From: Nigrospora sphaerica
Lineage: Eukaryota; Ascomycota; Sordariomycetes; Amphisphaeriales; Apiosporaceae
Assembly (NCBI GenBank): GCA_018287875.1
Contig: JAGVVL010000015.1
Location: 3,038,001-3,102,000, forward strand
Length of the DNA: 64,000 nt
Direction: 5' to 3'
Part shown: positions 1 to 12,124 of the stretch, piece by piece
Layout: every line of letters begins with the position of its first letter
How positions within the stretch are numbered: position 1 is the first letter of the stretch
Made by a program: the position numbers and the translations under genes
Notes under the pieces: generated by a model
Seen by the model: only the letters and a program-made list of their open reading frames with translations
Databases searched by the model: none
What the model was told of the DNA's origin: nothing

Positions 1-391
1 GCTTTTAAAACAACGGCCAGGCACATGCTAAGCCGGCAGAAGCAAATGGGAAGCTACTGTGACTTGTGGGACACGCAGTAAAGCAAGCATCAGATGGCGT
101 TTTGGGGTTATGCATTGGGGCGCCAGCGCGCTTGGCTATTTTCCTGTCTCTCTCACGGGAGTGGTAAGGGGGTTCGCCATCACTTGGTTAGCGCGTATGG
201 GTTTGTTTCGAGCTTCATTATGTCGCCTCATGGGCGGCAAGCATCACGCGGAATGCCGAGTTAGCATGCTCGTTTGGGTTGGGGTTGGGGTTGTCCCCGC
301 AGCTATGAAAGCAAGGGTATCCTGAAAACGGTACAGCACATCATCGCCCCTCTACATGCTCTGGCGTCTCTCTCTGCAGTCTCGTTAATGC
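1..391. other. Intergenic, nothing recognised
   Basis: No coding segment with recognisable protein character is seen. A short reading frame at 59-325 has no family resemblance. This stretch lies downstream of the minus-strand Bles03-like gene and should hold its 3' untranslated region. Confidence 0.5.
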
Positions 392-1325
392 TTAGGATTT
401 ACCCAGCACGTCGACTGTGCTATAGAGTGAGGCCTTGATGCCCCAGGAATTTCCAGAGCCAATGCCCAGGTACGTGTAGGCATCTGTTGCCCGTCAGCTG
501 GGAAGGGCCATTGTGGACGCGGGGAGAGAACTGACCCGGCTTATAGTACAGTGGCCGGCCCTGGCCTTGATGAGGGACAAGACCCAGCTCTTTGAGGTTC
601 CGAGCGACTCGTTGCACGTCCGCCCTATCGTTGAAGTCGGCAGTGTAGACGCAAATGACTCGCTCCGTCCTCTGATCACCCTCGGATCGCGGGGATACCT
701 TGGCAGCAATGCCCAGTTCGTTGTTGGCCGTGGCCTTAGCGATGATTTCCCATATTTTGTTGACCGATCTCGTGGGGCAGAATAGCATCCATTTACCGCT
801 CCTCACGTGAAGGTGCTGGGCTAGGTTGAGAATGTCCCCAGCAGCGTCTTTCCCGGCTTTGTTGACCTCCCGCGTGACGACCATCTGCGACTTGCTGGAC
901 TTTTGCAAAAGCTGAGAAAACTCGGTCACCATGTGAAGCCGTTCCCTGCCGCCTTCCAAGAAGCGTGGAAGATCAGTGCCCGGCTCCTCCGGGGCCTCGT
1001 CCTCACCGCCCCGGACCTGTTGGTTCTGAGCTTGGCCCTTGGTTTTGCGGTGGATGTACGGGTTGCAGATGAAGATCCAGGGGTTCTCCGGTGTCTCGTC
1101 CGTCGTCGCGGGCGGTAGTCGCTGGAGGAAGTCGTCGACCGTCTCAGTGAGCTGCCACGCATAGGCGATCCCTGCGTAAGGGTTGTGCAGGTGCGCGACG
1201 CTCGTCGGGGCCGCGGCCTGCTTCTCTGTCTTTGCCCGGAAGGCGTCCCGAATGCTTCTGCGTTGCTGCCACCAGCCGTGAAGATCAAAGCTGTCGACAC
1301 GCGACTGAAGCTGGCCAACCGTCAT
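392..1325 (-). CDS. Bles03-like / DUF1917 domain protein
   Basis: The protein resembles the fungal DUF1917 family, related to human C11orf68/BLES03, whose molecular function is not established; the fold is thought to be eIF4E-like. Seen in the sequence are an NPW-IFICNPYIHR segment (residues 81-93), GKWMLFCP (178-184), an IAKAT-NELGIAAKV block (195-210) and VICVYTADFND (223-233), the usual conserved islands. I place an intron at 484-535 (minus-strand donor GTCAGT, branch CTGAC, acceptor AACAG). Joining 1325-536 to 483-392 gives a C-terminus reading YKPDAYTYLGIGSGNSWG, which suits the family far better than reading straight through to a stop at 420. The product is 293 residues. The ATG at 1325 is the first in frame. 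The gene diverges from the DPH7-like gene. Family call is fairly sure; function is unknown. Confidence 0.8.
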
Positions 1326-2288
1326 CTCGTCCCCTGGAGATGTGCATCAGCATGAGGCCTAATCAGACACCCTTGTCGATCCCTGGCGTGCGGTGGGAGG
1401 CTCTACCGTAAAAGTCCGAGTCCGTATCGGACTCCATCGTGCGCCGGAGGTGAGGCGGCCTTGGACTCAACGCTCGCAGATCATAGGAGTATCACATGGG
1501 CATCATCAATATGTACTGTCGAGGCACTCATACATGCAGCCGCAATCGTTCATGCGACACGATGGGTGACTTGGTAAAGATGACAGGATGGGTGGGATGA
1601 GATAACTGCAGACGGACAGCGAAGGCAGAACGGACGCGACGCGGAGGCCACAATCAGGAAGGTTGTTGGCAGGCTTGGTATCGCTGGTCCCCGTGTGTTG
1701 GCAGTGGAGGCGTCGGCCACTGTTGGGCGGCGTGTTGTGCCGTGCCGTGTCGTGTTGTTGCTTTTGGGTGGGCTGCTTCGGCCTTCATCAGCGTCCCATC
1801 GGCCTTTGGCCAAATACTGAAGCGGGGACGTGGAGCCTCCCGATCCTGGGGCGTATTCCAAGCCGGATCCTCCCCTGGTGGCTTCTCAAGCTTGGAGAAG
1901 GTGGCCGACACTTCGCATCTTAGCACGGGTTCGAGACTGAAGACCGCCAGCGTTGAGGTACGCACACACACGCCCGGACACATCGGGCGTGGCCTGGCAC
2001 GGAAGCTTGGGGTTTACTGTCACGGACTGTAGCCCTAGGCCCGGGGTGGTCGACGCTAAGGCAGGGGCGCGGTAAACGAGGGTTCGCTTGCGAGAACCGG
2101 GCTGGGCGACGAAGGTGAGCAGTGGGAGTGGGAGGGGTGGGGGTCGTTTTACATATCGCACTTTCTTTTCTTTTCCTGAACGACGCCATCTGAGGACGGG
2201 AGCTGGACTTCCACAACCGCTGCGGATTCAGCGCCAGCCGCCCCTCCCCATCCCACCTTGTAAGCCGCAAACGGTAGAAGCTGTCGCC
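1326..2288. promoter_or_regulatory. Divergent promoter region between Bles03-like and DPH7-like genes
   Basis: About 960 bases separate two divergently transcribed genes, so both promoters must lie here. Pyrimidine-rich stretches occur just upstream of the DPH7-like start (2161-2180). Several overlapping open frames on both strands (for example 1654-1983) have biased composition and no family features. No clear TATA box is seen. Confidence 0.5.
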
Positions 2289-3663
2289 ATGGAGCAAGGC
2301 CAACTGGTCACGTCGCGGCAGTCCTTAACCCTCGACCTGCCCCCGAGCTGCATTGAATTCTGCCCGGCCCATCCCGACTACTTCGTGGTTGGGACTTACA
2401 ACCTGCAGAGAACCGACGAGGCGCCAAGTGCGGACGGTCAGGAGGACGCCAGCTCCGATGACCATGATCCGCAGGCAGTGGAGGCCACCCCGCAAAGTCA
2501 AAACCGCAATGGCAGCCTGGTCGTGTTCCAACTGGCCGCCAAGGAAATGTAAGCCCTTTGCTATTCGGCTGCGTTGAACTTTGCCTGACCAACGGCCTTG
2601 CCGGGACAGACGGCATGTGCAGACCGTCCTTCGACCCTCGGCCATCCTGGACTTGCACTTCCATCCGTCCCCAGACAAACAGAACGTTCTGGCTGTCGTG
2701 TCTAGCACCGGGACGCTCTGTTTCTTCAAACTGGAGCCAAGGCCAGAGGATGGGAACTCGGTCGAGCTGGCCGAGCTTGCTACCCACCGGCCACTAGGAG
2801 ACGACGAGGGTACGTTGTTTCTATCATGTTGTTGGCACCCCGTCATCGCCAATTTGATCGCGGTTACCACGTCTACCCACGAGGTGCACATATTGCGCGT
2901 GGACCAATCCTGGAACATCGTGCCGGCCTGTGAGACGCCCATCATGACCCACGAGTTGGAGGCGTGGACAGTGGCCTTCTCTCCCGCCGCCGCCCCGTAT
3001 GGCTCAAGCGAAGATACGAGCCTAGGACGGAGCCGGGCCAGTGTCTTTACCACATATTCCGGTGGCGACGACTCGATGCTTCTCCAGCATACCTGCCTTC
3101 ACCGCCTGGTTTCCGACAAAGAGGACGACGGCAAGGAAGACGATGGCGGGGTCTGCTCGCCCTTACAGGCAGCCTATCCCACCCTCAAGCACAAGGGGCA
3201 CGGCGCAGGAGTTACTGCAATCCTGCCCCTGGAGCTCCACCTACCAGGCCTTGACGGGGCCCGGGTCGTTGTGACGGGCAGCTACGACGACCATATCCGA
3301 ATACTTGCATGCTTTGAGATGGGCCAAGACGCCGTCCCCCTGAAAGCGCGATTCCTGGCAGAAGCGGATCTTGGTGGAGGGGTGTGGAGGCTGAAGCTCG
3401 TCAGCCTCAACTCGAGTACCCCGGCCAGCTGGGAAGCCACCATTTTGGCCTCGTGCATGCATGCCGGAAGCCGGCTGTTGAAGCTCACAGGCGACCAGAG
3501 CGGAGAGTGCCAGGTGCAGGTTGTCGCACGTTTTGAGGAGCACCAGAGCATGAACTATGGCAGTGATTTTTATCCAAGCTCAGGGACTTCTGGCAACTCG
3601 CTCCGTTGTGTGTCGACAAGCTTCTATGACAAGCTGATGTGCCTGTGGGAGGTGGCATTATAG
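2289..3663 (+). CDS. DPH7: Diphthine methyl ester esterase, WD40 (DPH7/RRT2-like)
   Basis: Dph7 (yeast Rrt2, human WDR85) removes the methyl ester from methylated diphthine during diphthamide synthesis on elongation factor 2 in the cytosol. The model has two exons, 2289-2548 and 2610-3663, with a 61-base intron (GTAAGC donor, CGGGACAG acceptor) that restores the frame and gives 437 residues. The WD40 character shows in the N-terminal PPSCIEFCPAHPDYFVVGTY strand set, PSAILDLHFHPS, the LAVVSSTGTLCFFKLEP repeat, VFTTYSGGDDSMLL, the diagnostic VVTGSYDDHIRI blade, and a last repeat ending YDKLMCLWEVAL. The gene is slightly longer than yeast Rrt2 (about 390 residues), mainly from an acidic loop near residue 45. 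The frame stays open upstream to 2088 but contains no earlier ATG. The family call rests on pattern recall; another small WD40 protein is the alternative. Confidence 0.82.
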
Positions 3664-5063
3664 ACCCGGGAAGAGACGCTACCAATTACAATGGCCCCGT
3701 GATTGTGAAGCTTCCAGTGCAATCAGTGTGCTGTGTTGCCACATCTCGTGTTGGCTTTAGCTTGTTAGTCACCACGGGCAGTCGTTAGTAGCTCGAGCCC
3801 TTGTCCGTCTGCTTCGAGTCTTCGCTTTTATGGTAGCTATGTTGGCAAGCTGCCGTCAGTGACATCGTCGGCTTCTCGGACCATTTATTTCTGGGAAAGA
3901 GCTGCGGGCTAAGGTCCTGGGCCTGAGAAGCAAAAAAGAAGGGTTGGAAGGCCCTTGGCGAAGGAAGTCGATATAGAGACTGAGCTCTTGGAAGTTTGTA
4001 CAGGCCGGTACGGGAGCCCTGGGCAGGATGTGAGGTCTTGTAGATCCACACTCTCCGGTCTAGGCCCGGGATTTTTGAGCACTTAGTAGCTGGAGGCCGG
4101 GACGAGAAGTCTGGAGCCCTGGTCAGGACTCGGCTTTTATTGAACAGCTGAGCAAATCGAACGAAACGGGCCGTGAGCCAGCGCGAGTGGGCGCCTTTTC
4201 CCGGCTGCCAGGTACCGACTGGAATCGGAAGCTGGATACGCAAGACTGCCCACATAGCGTACATCCATACATACATCTAACTTCAATGCTGTGCACCTCT
4301 TACATTGGAACCCAGGGAACAAAGGTCCATACTGCGTACTGGACAAATAAGTACATACTTACGTCTCATCAAAGCTGAAGCTCTCCAAGTAGGGAGGACC
4401 AAGTATCTTGAATGCAGCAACCATCCTAGCCTGGAGGGTCCCTGCTAGCGGCTGGGGCTCCAACTGCACGCCTTACGAAAACGCACCTACTAAATGTACT
4501 AGGTACCCTGGGAACTGGAGCTAGGGTAATAAGCACGTCCAGCCCAAAGCCTCCAGGCCTGACCTGTCGAAACCGACCTGACCGACCTAGGCATCGAGCA
4601 CACATCATCTTGCACTGCCCTGCAGTTACCATCGTGTGTGCATCCCGTCTTCACCACACGGCAACGCGCGCTCTCGGCCTTGCTGCCTCCTCTGCATGGA
4701 CCCAGCGGGATACTCGAAATCGCCCACGTGAACCTGTCACTGCGCCTGCTTTTGCACGCGGTTCGCCTGGCCATCGCCGACGCCAAAGGTAGGTGCACCT
4801 TGGCGGTGCCAGCGAGTAATTTGTACGGCGGCTGCCCGTTCACAATCCCCCCCGCGGTGCCACTGCTGCACAGAAGAAACGAAGCGAAACGAGCCTCCCC
4901 GAGCCTGATGACTGGACACGCCGCCCTGAGACACCCGTACCTCTTGATTCAGTACCCCGTGGACCGCCAAACCCTTCCAGGACCATCGAGGCCTCTGCCC
5001 TGCCCTGCCCTGCCCCCCTCGTTCGGCCGGGTGGAATAGCTTTCCCTTCTTCTCCCAGGAACC
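3664..5063. other. Intergenic, 3' UTR of DPH7-like gene and promoter of exportin gene
   Basis: This 1.4 kb holds open frames on the minus strand (3785-4276 and 4499-4843) with random-looking composition and no family features. The last 100 bases before 5064 are pyrimidine-rich (CTGCCCTGCCCTGCCCC at about 4995), as expected for a 5' leader. No gene is called. Confidence 0.5.
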
Positions 5064-8000
5064 ATGGGAATGGGCGGCGAGGGTGCCAATGGCCACGGCG
5101 ACATGTCGGTGCTGCCCAAGATCCACGAGGCTCTCCAGCTCGTCCACAACCCCTACTCGGGTAACGACTTGAGACAAGAGGCCCAGCGCTTCCTCGAGGA
5201 TGTCAAGAATACCGACGAGGCTCCCTCCCACGGCTATACGCTCGCTTCCGACAAGACCCAATCTCCCCTCGTACGACACTATGCACTATCGTTACTCGAA
5301 CACGCGATCAAACACAAGTGGGCTCGCTACACGCCCGGCCAGGCCGTGGCCCTCCGCAACTGGGTTCTCGAGCTGTCACGAGCCATCTCGCGAGATGACC
5401 CCGTCTACCTGAGAAACAAGATTGCCGTACTCTGGGTCGAGGTCGCCAAGCGCAGCTGGGCCGACCATGGCGAGAGCGGCTGGATGGACATGGACACGAT
5501 GTTGGTGCAGCTATGGGAGGTCCCCGATTCGGCCGTACACAAGGAACATGTGCTCCTGGTCCTCGAGACCCTCTCGGACGAGATCTTCAACGGTGACGAT
5601 GCCGTGGCGTCGCTGCGCGAAGGCGTGCTTAGTAAAGCGGCCGTTGACATCTTCACTCCCGCCGTTGTGCTGACCACATGCTTCCCCAAACGAGACCCCG
5701 AACCTCACGTCCGGTGCGGTGAGGAGGGATGGCTGGGGAGAATCGCCCAGCTGCTGCGCCAGTGTCTCTCCTTGGACCTGCAGAACAACTCCGAAGTCCG
5801 GAACTGTGTGATTCGCGCCTTCGCCGTTCTATGCTCCCTCATGCCCTGGGTCATCCCGGCGGCCGCCACCGCGACAGACTGCGTGGGCATTATGTGCGAT
5901 GGCCTCCGTGCTTCCCATGTCGCTGTGCAAAAGGTGAGAGCACCCGGCGCTCTGGTCGCCATCTCCGCTAATACTTCTACACGCAGGCGGCTTTGGATGC
6001 CATGCATTCCCTCTACGCCCGCACGAGCTTCGTTGACCAGGAGTTCCTCGACCTCGTCGTGCCGTTGTATGACCGCAAGTATACGGAGCTCTTTGTTCAG
6101 CTGTTTGAGTGGTCCACCGTAGATGCCGAGGATATCGACGACGACAGGTATCAATTTGGCAAGAAGCTCTCCGAGCTGATCTCCTTTATTGCCAACTACG
6201 TTGACCGCCGTTTCTCCGTCTTCCCTCACCACGACGAACGTATTGATTTCCCGGCTTTTCTCCAGCTGCTACTGATGATCACCCGCAGCCAGAGCTTGGT
6301 GGTCTCCATCCCCGTCCTCGTCACTTGGACGAGGCTTTTGGGCCACAGGGCCATCGGGCCCAATATTGCTCAGATTCCCACACTGATCGGCCCCCTGTTA
6401 GAAGCCTGCAGTTCGCGGCAGCTGCGCTATGAAAGTCTACCCGAGGACACGGAGGACCCTACTTTCCTCTTTCTCATGGATGATACTGACACGATCCCTG
6501 AGAGGCACGCTTTTCTCGGCAACTACCGCCGCTACAGTGCCCAGGTCATCGAGAGAATCGTTCAGCTCAAGGTCGCCGATGCCATTGGCCACATCCTAGG
6601 CCAGACGCAGGCTGTGCTGGATCATTTATATGACGACCAGCCCCCCTTCAACCCTGCCACGTACAGCAAGACGTCTGCCCCAGTGCTGCGTGTCGACGCA
6701 CAAGCTACTGTTATCGAAGCGGCCCTGAAGGGTTTCTTTAAGTGGCGAGCCAAATGCAGCTCGGATAGTCAGCTCAACGAGCAGGAGATCGCGGCTGCAG
6801 AGTCGAGCCTGGAAACCTGGGCCAACCAGCTTCTGACCCGGAAGTTCGACGATCCTCTCATTAGGAAAAGAGTGCTCCAACTTCTCGTCGCGTTCTCCAC
6901 GACGGCCCTGGACAGAAACCCCGGCTTCATGCTGGCCGTACTAGAGCACATCCTCGTTACATGGCCTGCTGCCCAGCCCGAGCATAGGGCCTATACCGAG
7001 GCTATCAAAGATCTGCAGTCTGAAAGCATGGTCGAGCTCCAAAGACTGGCTGCTCAAATGCCGGACAACCTGCTGGACGTCTACGACCAGATCTCTGCCA
7101 AGGTCAACGAGATGATTGCCTCGGGCACTCTGGATGAACGGCGCCAGATTACGTACCAAACTTTCCTTTTCACCATAATTCACCGATCCAGCCGACTGGA
7201 CAAAGCCTCCAAGGTCCAGAAACTCGGTGAGGTTCTCCAGCCGGTCAAGGCGCAGTGGCAGAACGAAGACCTCAAGCGAGCCCTTTCTTCGTACGGGGGG
7301 TTCTGCGAAATGATGGGACTTGACAAAGCCCAGAGCTATCTAGCGCGCAACCGATTGCACGAGATCCAGGACTGGGGTGCTGTTCCGCTGGACGCCGAGG
7401 GCCAGGCTCTGCAGGCCGAGCTAGAAGAGAGACAGACGGTGCTGCCCTTGCGTCCCACCAAGTCCTTCCTGAGCTGCTCCGTTGAGAAGGTAGAATGGCG
7501 TACCCTTGCCTATCACACCTCATGCGAACTATGGCAGGACGGCGTGCCGGTTATCCTGCCGCAGCTCCTCAATTTCTTGAGCCATGCGCACGCCTCCCAC
7601 GCTCCTGAAAACTGGACGGGATTGCCGCCCGAAATGCGGAGTATTGTGAGCCGCGTCCTGGCCGACCGGTTCTGGCAAGCCGGCATTTCCGAAGGGTCCA
7701 AGGATGATTTCTACGCACGCGTAATGGACAAGAAGCTTACGATGGAAGGGCTCGCCTCCACCATCCGGGGCGCGATCCGCTTCGTCCGCGAGTCGGTATA
7801 TGCGATCTTGTACTGCATGAGCCGCATAGATTCGGTCTTTTATGGGTTCGAAGAACTGCCGGGGCCTCTGGCGCAAGCCTTGTTGGGCCACTCGAGCAGC
7901 CTCTCGCCGCACCAGATGATTAATCTCCTGAACCTGGTACGGTATCTGGTCGATAACTGCCCCGTTGACCTGCGCGACCGCTTCTTGCCGCCTCTTCTGG

Positions 8001-9036
8001 CCTCCACATTCCAGCAGATGGACGCCAAGGTCAACTCGGAATGGGAGAAGCTCGACCGACAGCAAAGCGTACAGGCCGGCAGCGATGTTCTGACCGAGGA
8101 GATGAAGTCAGAGAGTATATTGCGACAGCTCACCTTCACCGCCGTCATGATGATGGCGGACTTTTTGGACCCCGTACGAGCGAGTAAGTGCCGGACTATT
8201 CATGATCGTTCTGCGTCACCCACGATTCTGACTATGAACTAGACCCGCCTCTCCCCGAGACAAGCCAGACATCGGTGAAATATCCTCGACTCCGCAAATT
8301 CTGCTTGATGAACTCCCAGGTCGTCGAGCCGCTTCTTTTGTTCTGTACCCACGCGATTCGCATGAAAGATACCAGGTGTTGCAATATCATGGTGCGGGTA
8401 TTCCGATCCGTGGTGCCTGATTTTCAAACAACCGACGATGCCGCCTCGACTATCAACCACGAAATTAAACGGGAAGATGATACCGACGAGCACGAGTCGG
8501 ATGCCTCTGCCAAAAGGAATCTCGATACAGCACCGATTCCGGCTGCCACGGCGGCAGTGATTCGGGAGTACATATCATCCGACGTTTTGAAAGCATGCAT
8601 CACATCAATCCATGAGCCGTATTTTGTCGAGCTTCAGAAGGACCTGGCGTCACTGATCGCGACAATCCTGGTGTGCTTCTGCCCCATCACGCCGACGCCG
8701 CGCAATGTCATACTGTCGTTGCCCAACATGCAGCAGCACGAGGTCGACCGAACGATCGCGACTATGCTGAAGACACCATCCAACACGCGCACGCTGCGTG
8801 GGCTGGTGCTGGAGCTGCTACGGGACTTGAAGGGCGTTAGCATTTCGGAACAAGGGAAGCTGGCCAAGAGCATCGACATGTCGGCTGTGCAGAAGCCTCA
8901 AAAAAAGCTAGCGCGCAGCAAGATGGCGCAGCAATTCATGACGGCGCCGGCGCCGACCAATGGACAACAGCAGCACGGCAACACGGGCATGAACGAGGAT
9001 GGGCTGGACGGCGTGGCAGGCCTGTTCAATGTTTGA
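5064..9036 (+). CDS. MSN5: Exportin-5 / Msn5-type karyopherin beta
   Basis: This is a nuclear export receptor of the importin-beta superfamily. In yeast Msn5 carries phosphorylated regulators such as Pho4 and Crz1 out of the nucleus; animal exportin-5 carries pre-miRNA and tRNA. Exons are 5064-5933, 5987-8183 and 8243-9036, with introns of 53 and 59 bases (GTGAGA and GTAAGT donors); the product is 1286 residues, against about 1200 in yeast and human. The N-terminus has the importin-like helices (HYALSLLEHAIKHKW, then ALRNWVLELS) followed by the Xpo1-type region (YLRNKIAVLWVEVAKRSW, LLVLETLSDEIF). The middle is made of HEAT-like amphipathic helices. The C-terminal exon ends with DMSAVQKPQKKLARSKMAQQF and a low-complexity tail. 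MGMGGEG is the first ATG after the pyrimidine-rich leader; a second in-frame ATG lies two codons on. Confidence 0.88.
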
Positions 9037-10487
9037 TCAATAGTACGCGATCGTCGACACATGTATCCCTGATTAGGTACTAAGGTATCCGAGGCAGACT
9101 AGTTGATGGGCAAGCTCTATCAGCCAAGCTGCCTAGACGGGTCTGTCCACGGAGTCTGTCGTGCTCGTGCGGAACCAATGCCTGTACCTACTCCAGGATA
9201 GATGGTAGTACATAAAATCATCCCTACCAGGCGCACCTCGGCAGGGCAATGGTAACACCCTAACGGCATCAGCATCACGATGTTTCCCAAGTGCTGCAGT
9301 CATGGACGTCTTTATGTCCAGCCCCCCCCCATTCACCGTAGTGTGAGGTAATTGAGGTGGTGTTGTCTGTGGCATGCCGTCGCCTTTGCCATCACCCGGC
9401 CTGCCGATATCGTGTTCAGCCCCCTTGCATACATGCCACATGGGTGAGGATAGGGTGAGGAACCATCAAGCAGGTGCTCGGCGCCTCCCGAGGTGGGGTG
9501 GCGTGGGGTGAACCGTGACCTACTGATAGTCGGCACTATTGGTATATAATTACCTACCTCGGGTTGTCTGGGAACTAGCTACGCAGTGCTACACTACGGA
9601 ACCGCGGCTAATTTTGCAGTCAAGCACGTACCTCGCTGGTCAGGAGACGAACAACGGTCTGGCCCCACGTGGATGGGAACTCGGCGCGCCAAGTGCCTTT
9701 AGCGGGAGAGGAGAAAATGTAGGTACGTCGACGTACTACTAGTGTTTCCAGGGGTCTATAATGTTTCTACATGAAGCCGTAGCGGCTGCTAAACTTGGGG
9801 ACCTAGGTAGGTGTGTACCTGCGCATGTCATGTATGGGACTGGAGCAATGAACCAGAATAGTGGTGTGTGCCAGTGTTCTCTCCTCGGCATCCATTCCCA
9901 GCGTGTGGTTGTGCGCCTGTGTGGGAAAGAGGGGAAAGAGGCGGGTGTAGGAGGAGAGTGAAGCCTCCTTGGCAATTGTATCGTTTATTAGAGGAGCATG
10001 GGACCTTCCGTAGATAACTTTATAGATGGGTTGGAGGTAGGTTAATGTACGTAAGAACTTGCATGTGAGGTAGAGATCCATCGTGGGTGCGTGGAGGGAG
10101 GCGCTAACGCCAGGGCAAGGCCATCGTTTCCTTGCTTCCAGCCTCGCCGTCGCCGGGCCGCGTAGAGACAGACCATTTCGCATACAGCACCATACTCTTG
10201 ATTTTCTGGCCCCTTCGCAAGGCCGCGCAGCGCAGCGCATCACCAACCCTGGGGCCGCGACGTATCCGCCCAGCCTTACGTCTTTCCCGGCTCGCGCAAT
10301 CGTTCGCCCATCCCATCTTTACATGTGCCTACCGCGTCGCCGCCCTCGCGTTTCTGTCCCTACTTGCAGGGCACCACCACTAACTACCTGACGACCTGCG
10401 TACTGCACCGGCCTCGTGCTCCGTGATGGTTGTGGATCCGCCCTCGAGGGACTGGCACAGCATCGATACATAGATCCCGACCCCCCG
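9037..10487. other. Intergenic with TACCTA/TAGGTA runs
   Basis: No gene is seen. The stretch has a lower GC content around 9530-10060 and repeated TACCTACC, CCTAGGTAGG and GAGGTAGG words (9546-9556, 9801-9812, 10032-10072). The end (10260-10487) is C/T-rich and is probably the promoter and leader of the Ldb17-like gene. Confidence 0.5.
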
Positions 10488-12124
10488 ATGGCCGCCGCCG
10501 CCATGACGGATTCCGACACAAGCTACACAATCGAAACGGACCAGCAACTATGGGATGGTACGCAAGCCGCCAGCCCCATGCTTGTTGTCTTTCTGCCCAC
10601 CCCGCCTCCCTCCACTGCCCCGTGCCGTGCCCGTAGTGGGATACTGACAGGCTGTTGCCGATAGAGCTCGAAGACGTCGTCGCCCTCACCTGCCCGGCCC
10701 ATGCCCACGAGACCATTGACGACGGCCTGCGACGGTGGCTACACCTGGGTTCGCGATGCCACGACGAGTTCGCCGCGTCCGAAGATGATGTCATGGACTG
10801 CTCCCAACGCCTTCTTCAGGGCCCCCTCTTCCGCACGAACCCCGAATACGTGCGTACGCAGATCATATATAGCCTGCTACAGGAGGACGAGCCTGGGCCC
10901 CTCTCCGTCATCGCCAGCTTCCTCCTACTGGACGGCCGCAACGATGAGACCACCTACCGACGCATGATCGACGAGGGCTGTTTCCCTCGCCTGACGGAGT
11001 TGATTCACGGTCGCGCCGAGAGCGACGTGCGGTTGCACCGCCTGCTGCTGGACCTGTTGTACGAGATGTCCCGTATCGAAAAGCTTCGTCCCGAAGATCT
11101 CGCCCACATCGATGACGGCTTCGTGACGTACCTCTTCGGGCTGATTGAGGCCCTCTTCGACGATGCCAACGACCCCTACCAGTATCCCATCATCAAGGTG
11201 CTCCTGGTCCTCAACGAACAATACATGGTGGCCTCGACGACGGCTGCTCCCGATGCTGCTGCGGCCGCCGCGTCTCTAACGAATCGCGTCGTCAAGTGTC
11301 TGTCGCTCTATGGAGACAACTACCGCACGTTTGGGGAAAATCTCATTTTACTACTCAACCGGGAGACCGAGACGTCGCTGCAGCTGTTGATCCTCAAGCT
11401 GCTGTACCTCCTGTTCACCACCAAGGCTACGTACGAATACTTCTACACGAACGATCTCCGTGTCCTCCTCGATGTTATCATCCGCAACCTGCTCGATCTC
11501 CCCAACGAGCTGATGGCCTTACGCCACACTTACCTACGCGTGTTGTATCCGCTCCTGGCGCACACCCAGCTAAGCAAGCCACCGCACTACAAGCGGGACG
11601 AGGTGACCAAAGTGCTTCGCCTTCTGGCGGGGAGCGGAAACGCGCATTTCGCCCCCATAGATGACACAACAGCGAGGCTGGTGGACCGGGTGTCCAAGGT
11701 CAAGTGGTTGACGGAAGACGGATCTGGGGAGATGGCTCGGAGGCTCTTGGGTATCAGTCTCGACTCTAGCGAAACGGGCAGCAAGGTTAGTGTGGTGGAC
11801 GTGGCAGCCGTGACGGAGAAGCCTGGTGTCCAGACGCCGAGTCGACGGGCTGAGGAGGGCGCGGCGTCCGCGGACCAGCCGCCAGTCTCGCCCGATAAGT
11901 TCGACCCGGGTGAAAGCGAGAAGCACGCCGTGCCGAAGAGGCCGAAGAAGGCGCTTCCCGAGGTGCCGAAGCACAGGCACGGGGTCCCGTTTGGAACGCC
12001 ACCCGCAGCGGCCGCAGGCGGCAACAGCAACGGAACGGTTAAGAAGATTCCACCAAAGGCGCCACCGCCGCGGCGGGGAGCGCGGCTCCGAGCCGCCGAA
12101 ACGGCACCTGCTTCTCTTTCCTGA
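10488..12124 (+). CDS. LDB17: Ldb17/SPIN90-like actin regulator (DUF2013)
   Basis: The family (yeast Ldb17, fission yeast Dip1, animal SPIN90/WISH) activates the Arp2/3 complex to seed linear actin filaments at endocytic patches. Exons are 10488-10557 and 10665-12124. The 107-base intron (GTACGC donor, GATAG acceptor) joins LWDE to LEDVVALTCPAHAHET in phase and gives 509 residues. The armadillo-like leucine-rich core spans about residues 75-420, with RTQIIYSLLQED, RLLLDLLYEMSRIEKL, YPIIKVLLVLNEQYM, NLILLLNRETETSLQLLILKLLYLLFT and LRHTYLRVLYPLL as typical helices. The tail is rich in proline and lysine (KRPKKALPEVPKHRHG, KKIPPKAPPPRRGARLR), matching the SH3-binding tail of this family. A second in-frame ATG at 10503 could also be used. 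The family assignment is confident. Confidence 0.88.

Noticed and set aside
3785..4276. Minus-strand open frame of 163 codons between DPH7 and the exportin gene
   Set aside because: It has an ATG but random composition and no family resemblance.
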